A stretch of DNA of 64,000 bases, taken from the NCBI GenBank assembly GCA_947631005.1, contig CANRJR010000001.1, forward strand, positions 96,167 through 160,166. The letters are read 5' to 3'. This DNA comes from an uncultured Clostridia bacterium. GTDB lineage: Bacteria; Bacillota; Clostridia; Christensenellales; Borkfalkiaceae. Made by a program: the position numbers and the translations under genes. Of the stretch, positions 35,932-45,720 are shown one piece after another. The first letter of the stretch is position 1; every line of letters begins with the position of its first letter. The notes below the pieces were generated by a model, which was not told the DNA's origin, did no database searches, and saw only the letters and a list, made by a program, of their open reading frames with translations.

Positions 35932-38276
35932 TCCAAAATTTCGAGCGGCGCGAGTGCCGCGGCAAGTTCCTTTACGCCCGCCTTCTCAAAGCGGACGGCG
36001 ATGATGAGATTCCCCTCCCCCCGCATGCCGACGACCTCCCCGTCGCCGAACCGCGGATGGCGCACTTTTAAGCCGATACGGAAGCGGGAAGTGTCTTTGC
36101 GCTCGGCGGGCTGGGTTACGCCCGCATTGCCGAAGCGCGCCGTCCCCGCCGTCGGACGGGGATTCCCCCGCGGCAGTTTCCCGCCGCCGAACGCGCCGTA
36201 TGCCTCGCTCTCCGAAGCGGAGACCCGCCGCACCGCCCCGTTCCCGTAGCCGTTTCCGTAATTGTTTCCGTAGTTATTCCCGTAATGACCGTAGCCGCTC
36301 CCGTAACGGTTGCCGCCGTTGCCGTAATTGCCGTACCCGTTGCCGTACTGACCGAAGCCTGCGCGCAGATCGCGGGCGGGCAGGGAGAGCTCGGAGGAGA
36401 GTTCTTCGAGGAAGCGGGAACGGGCGGTGAGCTCGCGGTGACCGTAGAGATAGCGGGAACGCGAGCGGGTGAGAAAGAGCTTTTCCTTGGCGCGGGTGAT
36501 GGCGACGTACATGAGCCGCCGTTCCTCTTCGAGTGCCTTTTCGTCGTTCGCGGCGCGGGAGGTGGGCATGATGTCCTCTTCCAGCCCCGCCAAAAAGACG
36601 CAGCGGAACTCCAACCCCTTTACGGCGTGGATGGTGGCGATGGTGACATAGTTCCCCTCGTCCATCTCGTCGGTGTCCGAATAGAGGGTGATCTGTTGCA
36701 GGTAGTCGGAAAGGGTCGCCCCCTCGTTGAGGCGGACGAACTCGTCGACGGAATTTTGAAATTCGTCGAGATTGGCGCGCTTGGTGAGGCTGTCGTCCGA
36801 ATTGTCGGCGTACTGCGCGTACATGCCCGAGCCCGAAATGATGCGGGCGACGAGCTCGTTGATGGGCAGTTCCTGCGAGAGGACGACGAGCTCCTTGATA
36901 TACGCCCCGAACGCGCGCACCTTTTCGCGCGCGCCCGCCGTAAGCGGGAGAAGATCGCAGTCGAGCACGGCGTCGTAGACGGAGAGATCCTCGCGCGCGG
37001 CGTAATCGTAGAGCGTCTGCACCGTCTTGTCGCCGATGCCGCGGCGGGGAACGTTGATAATGCGGATCGCCGCCTCGCTGTCAAACGGGTTGGCGACGAG
37101 ACGGAGATAGGCGAGGATGTCTTTGATCTCCTTGCGCTCGTAGAACTTGAAGCCGCCGAACACCTTATAGGCGATGCCGTATTTGGCGAATTCCTGTTCA
37201 TAGGCGCGGGTGAGCGCGTTGATGCGCATGAGGACGGCGAAGTCGGAGAGCGAATATCCCCCGTCGCGGAGGGCGGCGATGATCCGCGCCGCGTACATCG
37301 CTTCCCCCGTCTCCTCGTCCGCCTCGTACACGGTGGGCTTGTCCCCCTCGGGCGCGTCCGTCCAGAGCTTCTTGCCCTTACGCATGCGGTTGTGCGCGAT
37401 GGACGCGTTGGCGAGCGCGAGGATCGCCCCCGTCGAGCGGTAGTTGCGTTGCAGTTTGTAGACTTTCGCCCTCGGATAGCTCTTTTCGAAGTTGAGAATG
37501 TTCTCGATCTTCGCCCCCCGCCAGCCGTAGATGGATTGGTCGTCGTCGCCGACGACAAACAGGTTGCCGTGCTCGGAGGCGAGCATCTTGATGATTTCGA
37601 ATTGGACGGCGTTGGTATCTTGAAACTCGTCGACGTGGATATAGCGGAACTTGCCCGCGAGATATTCGCGCGCCTCGGCGTCCTGTTGCAGGAGGGCGCG
37701 CGCCTCGGTGAGCAAGTCGTCGAAATCGAGGGCGTTGTTGGCTTTGAGGTGCGCGTCGTACCGCTCATAGATGCGCATCGACGCGTCGATATTGTCCTCA
37801 TAGCTGTATTCTTCGGCATAGCCTTCGGGGGAAAGCCCGAGCATTTTGGCGTTGGAAATATGGTATTTTGCGGATTTGAGGATGGATTCGTCGGCATAGC
37901 CGCAATCCTTATACGCCTGTTTGATGACGGCGGCGCGCTCCTGCTCGGCATAGATCGAGAAGTTCTCTTTGAGCCCCCTGCGCGAGGCGAACATGCGCAG
38001 GATCTTCACGCACATGGAGTGGATGGTGCACACCCACATCCTGCGCGTATCGACGGCGCGCCCGAGCCGCTCTTTCATCTCCCCCGCCGCCTTATTGGTG
38101 AACGTGATGGCGAGGATATTTTCGGGAGACACGCCGCACTCCGTAACGAGGTAGCCGATCCGCGCCGTGAGGACGCGCGTCTTTCCGCTCCCCGCCCCCG
38201 CGAGAACAAGCACCGCGCCCTCGGTATCGAAAACGGGCAGCTGCTGTTCTTCGTTGAGTTCTTCCAGAAGTTCCAT
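35928..38276 (-). CDS. pcrA: ATP-dependent DNA helicase PcrA/UvrD
   Basis: LAGAGSGKTRVLTARIGYL, VDEFQDTNAVQFEIIK, GDDDQSIYGWRGA, HAVKGLEF; Tyr-Gly-Asn-rich linker near C-terminus. Confidence 0.95.
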   Translation of the reverse strand: MELLEELNEEQQLPVFDTEGAVLVLAGAGSGKTRVLTARIGYLVTECGVSPENILAITFTNKAAGEMKERLGRAVDTRRMWVCTIHSMCVKILRMFASRRGLKENFSIYAEQERAAVIKQAYKDCGYADESILKSAKYHISNAKMLGLSPEGYAEEYSYEDNIDASMRIYERYDAHLKANNALDFDDLLTEARALLQQDAEAREYLAGKFRYIHVDEFQDTNAVQFEIIKMLASEHGNLFVVGDDDQSIYGWRGAKIENILNFEKSYPRAKVYKLQRNYRSTGAILALANASIAHNRMRKGKKLWTDAPEGDKPTVYEADEETGEAMYAARIIAALRDGGYSLSDFAVLMRINALTRAYEQEFAKYGIAYKVFGGFKFYERKEIKDILAYLRLVANPFDSEAAIRIINVPRRGIGDKTVQTLYDYAAREDLSVYDAVLDCDLLPLTAGAREKVRAFGAYIKELVVLSQELPINELVARIISGSGMYAQYADNSDDSLTKRANLDEFQNSVDEFVRLNEGATLSDYLQQITLYSDTDEMDEGNYVTIATIHAVKGLEFRCVFLAGLEEDIMPTSRAANDEKALEEERRLMYVAITRAKEKLFLTRSRSRYLYGHRELTARSRFLEELSSELSLPARDLRAGFGQYGNGYGNYGNGGNRYGSGYGHYGNNYGNNYGNGYGNGAVRRVSASESEAYGAFGGGKLPRGNPRPTAGTARFGNAGVTQPAERKDTSRFRIGLKVRHPRFGDGEVVGMRGEGNLIIAVRFEKAGVKELAAALAPLEILE

Positions 38277-38347
38277 ATCTGATATTATACCATAACGGGT
38301 CGGGATTGGGCAAGCGGATTTTACCGAAATCTTCCGTTTGAAAGCGG

Positions 38348-38743
38348 TTACGGCTTTTTGTTTTTCAGCTCGAATTCGTATTCCCGTTTGAAGCGTTCGA
38401 GGGCGCGCAAATACCGCTCGGAGAGTTCGAGGTTATATTTTTGTTTTTCGTCGTAGGAGAGGGTGTCGTAGTAGGCGCGGTCGGTGAGGCGGCCGATCGC
38501 GTCGGAGACCTCCCCCTCCGAAAGGAGGAGGTCGCGCACTTTCAAATAGAACGCGTCGGGCGCGTCCCCTTTGATGGTGTCCTCGACCTTTGCGTGAAAG
38601 TACCGTTCGAGCTTGCTTTCGTTGATCCCCTGTTCGCGCGCGATGGAGCGTTCTTTGGAAAGACGCTCTTCGCATTCCTTCCAGAACCCCCGTTTCATGC
38701 GCGATTTTGCTTCCTTTGCAAGCGACTTTAAGGTACGCTCCAT
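38348..38743 (-). CDS. Conserved hypothetical protein
   Basis: 131-aa ORF with non-artifactual composition; no family recognised. Confidence 0.5.
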   Translation of the reverse strand: MERTLKSLAKEAKSRMKRGFWKECEERLSKERSIAREQGINESKLERYFHAKVEDTIKGDAPDAFYLKVRDLLLSEGEVSDAIGRLTDRAYYDTLSYDEKQKYNLELSERYLRALERFKREYEFELKNKKP

Positions 38744-38772
38744 GATAGACCCCTTTTCGACTTTTTTCGCAA

Positions 38773-38803
38773 GAAAAAATCCGTAACGGGCGTTACGGAT
38801 CTT
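38773..38803 (-). terminator. Terminator of rpsU
   Basis: atccgtaacg gg cgttacggat, minus-strand tail tttttt. Confidence 0.75.
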
Positions 38804-38806
38804 CTT

Positions 38807-38989
38807 TCAGTTTCTGCTTCTCTTTCTTGCCGCTTCCGACTTCTTTCTCTTTTTGACGGAGGGCTTCTCGTAAAATTCTTTTTTACGAAGATCGCCGATG
38901 ATGCCGTCGCGGGAGCACTTTCTCTTGAACCTGCGAAGCGCAGATTCGAGATTCTCGTTTTCTCCGACCTTGATCGTAGACATATTCAA
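38807..38989 (-). CDS. rpsU: 30S ribosomal protein bS21
   Basis: [47 protein letters not shown]. Confidence 0.95.
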   Translation of the reverse strand: MNMSTIKVGENENLESALRRFKRKCSRDGIIGDLRKKEFYEKPSVKKRKKSEAARKRSRN

Positions 38990-39090
38990 CCCTCCTTCGC
39001 CGCAGCACTTATTACCCGCTTATTATAACAGACGCGCCGTCCGTTGTCAATTTTTTTCGGGCGCATTTTCATTTTTCCGCGAAATTTTTT

Positions 39091-41598
39091 TCAGATCGCG
39101 CGGATGGCTTCCACGGGCTTCTTCTTCACCGTGAGCGCGACGGGCACGGCGGTGGAGACGATCGCGGTCGCCCCAGCCACGGCGAGCACCACGAGCGCGT
39201 TCACCCAATCGAAATAGAACATCCCGAACGAGAGCAGCCCCGCCGATATGAGCACGGGATTGATGAGCGAGCATACGAGCAGCGCGCCGAGTGCGCCGAG
39301 CGCAAAGCAGAACAGCGTGATCGCCGCCCCCTCTACCATAAAGATCTTATATACGTCGATCCCCCGCGCCCCGACCGCGCGCAGAATGCCAATGTCCTTG
39401 CGCTTCGCGTTGATGCTCGCCGAAATGAAGTTGAAAAGCAGCAGCGCGGAGAACACCGCGAGCACGGCGGCGGCAGGTCCCAAGATCACGATGATGTCGC
39501 CGAACACGCTCTCGTTGGCGCGGATATCCCGCATGAACGCGTACGGCGTGCGGTAATCGACGCCCATCTCCTCCCAATCGGCGCGGTCGGCAGCCATGAC
39601 CGCCGAAGCCGTCGTGCTCCTGCCGCCCGTGAGCGGCGCGAACAGGAACTGCACATGGCTTCCCGCGGGCTCGGCTTCCTCTTTGACGATAAATCTCTGC
39701 CACGGACCCATGCCGAAACTTTCCACGAAGTTGCTCGAACGGAAGCGCGTGCCGTCGACGTTGGCGAAGCGGACGTTCTCCCCGCTCATAAAGGTATCGT
39801 ATTTGCCGTATTCCGTCCAGCAATCGTTCCCCACGACGGCGAGCGAGGACATCGAATAGCGGAACACCTCCGCAAACTCTTTCACGCTCTCCTTATATTC
39901 GTTGAGCGGCGCGCCCGAGAGCCCCGCCGACGACTGCCCTTTGAGCGATTCGTGTTCCTCGAACGTCTCGTGCGGGTCGTACACGCCCGTGATGTAGAAC
40001 GGAATGGAGACGGACGCGCTCATGGAGAGGTTGATCTCCTGTCCCACGAGGTCGTCGGGCGAGGAGATGACGGGCGCGGGCGAGGTGCGGTTGTACCCGT
40101 AGTGCGCGAACGTTTCGTACACCGCTTGGGAGACGAGCATTTCGTTCGCCGCTTGCGGCATCTCCCCCGCGATCAGCGTGAACGACCCGTTGTCGAACAG
40201 GCGTTGCGCCTCCGAGAGAAGAACGAACCCCGTAAATTCCTCGATCGCCTCATAATATGCGTCCGAAAGTTCGTTCAGCCCGCGCGATTGATAGCCCGTA
40301 AAGAGGATGGAGGCGAGGTTGAAATTGAACACGGGCAGGAAAGTTTCGCCGTATTTTTCGCGGATACGCGCGATCTCGGCGTCCGAAAAATGCGCCCGCG
40401 ACGCGCCCGTGTTGATGTCGGACGCAACGACCTTGCCCTTGCTGTTCTCCACATACATCACGCCGTGCTTTTCGATGACCGCCGCCCCGTAGTCCGAGCC
40501 GACGAGCGACTTCTTTCCGATCTTGTACGCGTCGTAGGTGATGAGCGTGGAAAACACGCCGAACACGATGAAAGCGATCGTCGCAAGCAGGGTGGTGAAG
40601 ATGAGGCGGAGAGGCTTTAACCGCAGTCCCGAAACGCCCATTTTGAAGGCGTAACGGAAAGGAAATTTGGATTTGATGAACTCCGTTCCGTCGGGCGGCG
40701 GGACGGGCAGGTCGGTGACTTCGGTGGGTTCGAACGTCGCGTGCGGGGCGCGGGGCAGACGCTCCACGTCCTCCTCTTCCGCGCTGACGACCACGCTCCC
40801 CTTGTGCCGCTTGACGAACTCGACCATGCGGCGCGCCTCGTCGTCGGTCATCGCCGCGCCGCTCCGCAGGGCGATCTTCTTTTCGGCGACCTCTTCGAAA
40901 TTCTTGCGCGCCGTCTCCCGCTCCTCCGCGGTGCGGGTCACGTCGGATACGATCTTGCCGTCTTTGAGCTCGATGATACGGTCGGCGTACACCTCCGCAA
41001 ACTCGCGGTCGTGCGAGACGATGACGACGAGCTTCTCCTCGGCGAGCTTTTTGAGGGTGTCGAACACCTGCATGCCCGTCTTGGAATCGAGCGCGCCCGT
41101 GGGCTCGTCCCCCATGATGATCTCGGGGTCTTTGACGAGGGCGCGGGCGATGGCGACGCGCTGTTTCTGTCCGCCCGAGAGCGTGTTGGGGCGGCGTCCG
41201 CCCAGCCCCTCGAGGTCGACCCTGCGCAAGATCTCGCCGACCTTTTCGGGGTCATTGGGCTTGCCTTGCAGTTCGATGGCGAGCGCGACGTTCTCGGCGA
41301 CGGTGAGCTCCTGCAAGATGTTGTATTCCTGAAAGATGAAGCCGAGATAGGTGTTGCGGTAGGAATCGAAATCGCTCTTGCTGAAATCTTTGGACGACTT
41401 ACCGTTGACGATCACCTCGCCCTCGTCGGGTTCGTCCAGCCCGCCCGAGACGTTGAGCAGGGTGGATTTCCCGCTCCCCGACTTCCCGAGCAGGAACACC
41501 ATGCCCTTTTCGGGGAAATCGACGGATACGTCGTCGAGAGCCTTGACCGTTTCGCCCTTGGTCGTATAATGTTTTACGAGATGTTTTACCTGTAACAT
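39091..41598 (-). CDS. ABC transporter, ATP-binding domain fused to FtsX-like permease
   Basis: GKSGSGKSTLLNVSGGLD, LSGGQKQRVAIARAL; C-terminal RKDIGILRAVGARGIDVYKIFMVEG. Confidence 0.93.
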   Translation of the reverse strand: MLQVKHLVKHYTTKGETVKALDDVSVDFPEKGMVFLLGKSGSGKSTLLNVSGGLDEPDEGEVIVNGKSSKDFSKSDFDSYRNTYLGFIFQEYNILQELTVAENVALAIELQGKPNDPEKVGEILRRVDLEGLGGRRPNTLSGGQKQRVAIARALVKDPEIIMGDEPTGALDSKTGMQVFDTLKKLAEEKLVVIVSHDREFAEVYADRIIELKDGKIVSDVTRTAEERETARKNFEEVAEKKIALRSGAAMTDDEARRMVEFVKRHKGSVVVSAEEEDVERLPRAPHATFEPTEVTDLPVPPPDGTEFIKSKFPFRYAFKMGVSGLRLKPLRLIFTTLLATIAFIVFGVFSTLITYDAYKIGKKSLVGSDYGAAVIEKHGVMYVENSKGKVVASDINTGASRAHFSDAEIARIREKYGETFLPVFNFNLASILFTGYQSRGLNELSDAYYEAIEEFTGFVLLSEAQRLFDNGSFTLIAGEMPQAANEMLVSQAVYETFAHYGYNRTSPAPVISSPDDLVGQEINLSMSASVSIPFYITGVYDPHETFEEHESLKGQSSAGLSGAPLNEYKESVKEFAEVFRYSMSSLAVVGNDCWTEYGKYDTFMSGENVRFANVDGTRFRSSNFVESFGMGPWQRFIVKEEAEPAGSHVQFLFAPLTGGRSTTASAVMAADRADWEEMGVDYRTPYAFMRDIRANESVFGDIIVILGPAAAVLAVFSALLLFNFISASINAKRKDIGILRAVGARGIDVYKIFMVEGAAITLFCFALGALGALLVCSLINPVLISAGLLSFGMFYFDWVNALVVLAVAGATAIVSTAVPVALTVKKKPVEAIRAI

Positions 41599-41715
41599 TG
41601 CAAGTCCTCTGCGCCCGTCTTTGCGCTCGCTTTTTTGAAAATTTTACGCGATATCGCGCGGTTTGTCAACAAAATGTCCTGTCGCCCGTTCAAGTTTTTG
41701 CAAACTTTCACAAAC

Positions 41716-42843
41716 TCAATAAAAACACGCGACGAGCTCGTCGACGAGCGCGGGCGTCATCATGCCGTAGGTGCAGTACAGGGTGAGTACGGTGAAGCGG
41801 TCGCGGATACGGTATGCCGACGTGAACATGTCGCGCACGGTCGCCTCGGCAACTCCGAGCTCCGAAAAACGGGTGGGACAGCCGAACGTGCGCAAGATCT
41901 CCCGCTCCCATTCCTCGGAGGGAAGCCGTTTCGCAACTTCGTACACCGCCTCGCAGCCCTCGAAAGGCGCGCGGGCAGAAAGCGTGCGGTAGAGATAGAG
42001 GGAGACCGCCGTGCCGAGTCCCACCTTTACGCCGTGCAGGGGGATGCGCTCGCCGCGGCGCAGGAAGTCCATTTCGAGGAAGTGGCTCATGTGATGTTCC
42101 GCGCCCGAAGCGGGACGGGAATTGCCCGCAACGACCATCGCGTATCCCGAGACGAGCAGGGCGTCCATGAGCCGCGCAACGCCCTCTTCCCCGCCCGAAG
42201 CTATGGCGGGCAGGCTCTGTTTGCACGCCCCGAGTGCCTCGTACATGAGCGCGGCGGCGGGCTCGTTGTAGCTCTCCCCCGTAAGCAGAGAGGAGATCTT
42301 CCAATCGGTCAAACAGCAGTCCTTTGCGAGGATGTCCCCCACGCCCGCGCCGATCATCATGCGGGGGGCGGCGGCGAGGACGGAGAGGTCGATGAGCACG
42401 TCGCTCGCGACCTGCGCGGGACGGGTGATCTTGAATCCCCCCTCGATGAGCGGGGTCACGCCCGACGAGAAGCCGTCCATCGACGGCGCGGTCGCGAAGA
42501 TCCCGCTCGGAACGCCGCGCAAAAAGCCGACGTATTTTGCAATGTCGTTGAGCGTGCCCGCCCCGACGGCGAGAAGATAGTCGTACCCCTGCGCCGCCTC
42601 CTTGACCGCCGCGATCGCCCGCTCGTCCGCGACGGGCTCGTATGAGGGAAAGACAAACGTGCCGCACTGCGCGTACTCTCCGAGCCGACCGAGCAGCGGT
42701 GTTGCGAGCGGGGCGGTGTTCCGGTCGGCGATCGCGAGGACGCGCTTTCCGCGCACCCGTTCGAAAAAGCGGGGAAAGTTGCCGTCTGCGCCGCGTTCGG
42801 CGTTCACGCCGTAGGTGCGGGAGAGCGTTTCGATGTCGATCAT
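41716..42843 (-). CDS. AraM/sn-glycerol-1-phosphate dehydrogenase-like protein
   Basis: VGAGTLNDIAKYVGF, TAPSMDGFSSGVTPLI, MMIGAGVGDILAKDCCLTDWKIS, HHMSHFLEM. Confidence 0.82.
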   Translation of the reverse strand: MIDIETLSRTYGVNAERGADGNFPRFFERVRGKRVLAIADRNTAPLATPLLGRLGEYAQCGTFVFPSYEPVADERAIAAVKEAAQGYDYLLAVGAGTLNDIAKYVGFLRGVPSGIFATAPSMDGFSSGVTPLIEGGFKITRPAQVASDVLIDLSVLAAAPRMMIGAGVGDILAKDCCLTDWKISSLLTGESYNEPAAALMYEALGACKQSLPAIASGGEEGVARLMDALLVSGYAMVVAGNSRPASGAEHHMSHFLEMDFLRRGERIPLHGVKVGLGTAVSLYLYRTLSARAPFEGCEAVYEVAKRLPSEEWEREILRTFGCPTRFSELGVAEATVRDMFTSAYRIRDRFTVLTLYCTYGMMTPALVDELVACFY

Positions 42844-43766
42844 TCTTTGTCCCTCCCCTTACAGACGAAGTTGCAGGCGATGCCCTCGTCGTAGTCGCCG
42901 AAGCCTTTGCCGAAGAGGGTGAAGCCGCCGCGGTGCACGGCGTCCTCGGGCACGAAGATGCGGAAACGGATCTGCCCGCCCACGCGCAGATCGAGGTCGG
43001 AGAGCGTCGCGTCGGACACCTTGATCCCCGAGATGAACGTCCCGTCGCGGTTGACGGCGATCAGGATCTTTTTCCCGTACTGTCCGAGGTTGCCGAACCA
43101 CCATACGGGGTTCGCCGTGCCCGTCCTGTCGTTGTACTCCCCCTTGCTCGTGTAGTAGCCGAGGAGATGTCCGTTGACCGAAAAATGCACGTCGCTCGGG
43201 TAGTACGCCGAATAGCCGGGGGCTTCGGAGGCGATCTCCATGGAGAATTGCAGTTCCAACAGCTCGCTGTCCTCGGTGAGATAGTTGGGAATGAGATATT
43301 CCACATACCCGTACGAGAGCCATAGTATGCCCGCCTTGATCCGCTCGGGATAGGAAAAACAGGCGGGGTCGTCGAACCGCCCGATCACCTTTTCCCGCGT
43401 CGCAATGCCGCAGGTGGGGTGGATGTCGTACCCGACGTAGTGTCCCACATCGATGTGCGCCGTCTCTACGCGCCCCTCCGCTTGCGGCTGACCCTTGAAA
43501 TCGACGATGATGCGGTCGGTCGCGAGACAGCAGATCTTCTGCGTCCCGCGGACGCCCGAGGACGTGGTGATCTCGATGAGCCCCGCCGCGTGCAGTTTTT
43601 TGATGTGCGCCGTGATCGCGCCGTTGGAGATGCCGAACCGCTTGGCAAAGTGCGCGAGATTGAGCTCGCCGTGTTCGAGCAACTCTTCGAGAATGCCGAG
43701 CCGCACGTCCGAATCGAGTGCCTCGTAAAGCAGTTTCCCCTGTTTGAAATCTTTCAAATAAATCAT
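42840..43766 (-). CDS. ArsR-like winged-helix regulator with a large C-terminal domain
   Basis: N-terminal HTH (VRLGILEELLEHGELNLAHFAKRFGISNGAITAHIKKLHAAGLIEI); ATGA overlap with the AraM-like gene. Confidence 0.75.
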   Translation of the reverse strand: MIYLKDFKQGKLLYEALDSDVRLGILEELLEHGELNLAHFAKRFGISNGAITAHIKKLHAAGLIEITTSSGVRGTQKICCLATDRIIVDFKGQPQAEGRVETAHIDVGHYVGYDIHPTCGIATREKVIGRFDDPACFSYPERIKAGILWLSYGYVEYLIPNYLTEDSELLELQFSMEIASEAPGYSAYYPSDVHFSVNGHLLGYYTSKGEYNDRTGTANPVWWFGNLGQYGKKILIAVNRDGTFISGIKVSDATLSDLDLRVGGQIRFRIFVPEDAVHRGGFTLFGKGFGDYDEGIACNFVCKGRDKE

Positions 43767-43905
43767 ACCGACATTATACTTCTCTCCCGCGCAAATGTCA
43801 ACGTTTCCTTATGCTACACGAAAATATTTCACAAAAATCTCAAATAAAGCCCCTCTTTTTTTATTTTTGAGCCCCGACCGCTACGGAAAAAGCGGCGAAG
43901 CCGCG

Positions 43906-43947
43906 CAAAAAAACGCGCCTCCGAAGCGGACTTCGGAGGCGCGTTTT
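43906..43947 (-). terminator. Terminator after the phosphoglucomutase gene
   Basis: acgcgcctccgaag cgga cttcggaggcgcgt, minus-strand tail ttttttt. Confidence 0.85.
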
Positions 43948-43957
43948 GTGCCGAATG

Positions 43958-45670
43958 TTATTTCACGCTTTTTAGAAGCGTTTCAACGGCAGTTTTCACT
44001 TCGCCGAGCGCGGCGTCTGCCGCCGCCTCGTCTTTCGCCTTGATGGAGAAATAGATTTTGAGTTTGGGTTCTGTGCCCGAGGGGCGCACACAGACGAAGC
44101 TCCCGCCCGCGAGTTCGTAGTACACGCAGTTGCATTTGGGAATGCCGAGCTTTTGCACCGAGCCGTCTTTGGCGCGGCGGACGTCGGCGGAATAGTCGCG
44201 CACCGCCTCCACGGCGAACGAGGCAAAGTTCGTCACGTTCACCGTCTTTAACGCGTCGACCACGGCGTTCATCTCTTTCATCGCGTTGAGACCCGCGTAT
44301 TGGATGGAGATGTTCTTATCGAGCACGAAGCCGTATTTTTGATAGATCTCCTGCAATCTCCCCCAAACGGTCTTGCCGATGTAGGCGTAGTAGCATACCA
44401 TTTCGGCGCAGAGCATGGAGGCGACCACCGCGTCCTTATCGCGGGCGTGCGTGCCGCGCAGATACCCGCAGCTCTCCTCGAAGCCGAACACATAGGTGTG
44501 CGAGCCGTCTTTTTCCCAATCTTTGATCTTCTCGCCGATGAACTTGAATCCGACGGGCGTTTCGAAGAGCGCGACGCCGAAATCTTCGCAGATCGCCTTT
44601 GCCATGCCCGTCGTGACGAACGACTTGACGACGGCGGCGTTTGCGGGAAGTTTGCCCTCCTCTTTGAGACGGGTGAGAATGTAGTCGAGCAGCAGAATGC
44701 CGACCTGATTGCCCGAGAGCGCGACGAACTCGCCCGCGTCGTTCTTGACGGCGACGCCGAGACGGTCGGAATCGGGGTCTGTGCCGAACACGACGTCCGC
44801 CTTGATCTCGTTCGCGAGCGCGATGCCCATCGAAAGGGTCTCCTTAAATTCGGGGTTGGGCACGGCGACCGTGGAAAAAGCGGGGTCCTCGCTCGTCTGC
44901 GCCTCGACCACCGTCACGTTGATCCCGAGCTTTTTGAGAATGGCGGTAACGGGGATATAGCCCGACCCGTGCACGGGGGTATAGACGAGTTTGAGGTCTT
45001 TGCCGCACTTTTTCACCGCCTCGTCCGAGAGGGTGAGTTTGGAGAGTTCGGCGATGTAGTCGTCGTCGACGGAGGCGGGAACGGGAACGATGAGCGGGCT
45101 CGTTTCGTCGCCGTCGACCGAGAGATAATCGGTGATCTTTTGAATGAAGCCGACGACCACTTGGGTCGCTTCGGGGGACATCTGCGCGCCGTCCTCGCCG
45201 TACACCTTATAGCCGTTGTATTCCTTGGGATTGTGCGAAGCGGTGATCATGATCCCCGCGACCGTGCCGAGACGGCGCACCGCATACGAGAGCATGGGCA
45301 CGGGGTGCACCCGCGAAAACACATACGCCCGAATGCCGTTCTTTGCGAGGACGCCCGCCGCCGCCTCCGCGAACACGCGCGAATTTTTGCGCGTATCGTA
45401 GGAGATGACGACCCCCCTCTCCTTGCCCGCGGGAAGCGTTCCGATGTATTCGGAGAGCCCCTGCGTGGCGCGGCGCACCGTGTACACGTTCATCATGTTG
45501 ACGCCGCAACCAATGATCCCGCGCATGCCCGCCGTCCCGAATTCGAGCTCGCCGCCGAAGCGGTATTCTTTCTCCTTTTCGTCCCCTGCGATCGCTTCCA
45601 GCTCCGCCCTGTCGGCGGGCGCAAGACGGGGATCGCGCAACCAACTCTCGTACAGTGTTTGATAGCTCAT
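43958..45670 (-). CDS. Phosphoglucomutase/phosphomannomutase
   Basis: GTAGMRGIIGCGVNMMNVYTV, ITASHNPKEYNGYKVY, FGTDPDSDRLGV, VRPSGTEPKLKIYF. Confidence 0.95.
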   Translation of the reverse strand: MSYQTLYESWLRDPRLAPADRAELEAIAGDEKEKEYRFGGELEFGTAGMRGIIGCGVNMMNVYTVRRATQGLSEYIGTLPAGKERGVVISYDTRKNSRVFAEAAAGVLAKNGIRAYVFSRVHPVPMLSYAVRRLGTVAGIMITASHNPKEYNGYKVYGEDGAQMSPEATQVVVGFIQKITDYLSVDGDETSPLIVPVPASVDDDYIAELSKLTLSDEAVKKCGKDLKLVYTPVHGSGYIPVTAILKKLGINVTVVEAQTSEDPAFSTVAVPNPEFKETLSMGIALANEIKADVVFGTDPDSDRLGVAVKNDAGEFVALSGNQVGILLLDYILTRLKEEGKLPANAAVVKSFVTTGMAKAICEDFGVALFETPVGFKFIGEKIKDWEKDGSHTYVFGFEESCGYLRGTHARDKDAVVASMLCAEMVCYYAYIGKTVWGRLQEIYQKYGFVLDKNISIQYAGLNAMKEMNAVVDALKTVNVTNFASFAVEAVRDYSADVRRAKDGSVQKLGIPKCNCVYYELAGGSFVCVRPSGTEPKLKIYFSIKAKDEAAADAALGEVKTAVETLLKSVK

Positions 45671-45720
45671 AACATTCTCCTTTATAACGAGGGCGCGCCG
45701 AGGGCGCGCCGCTTGATTTC

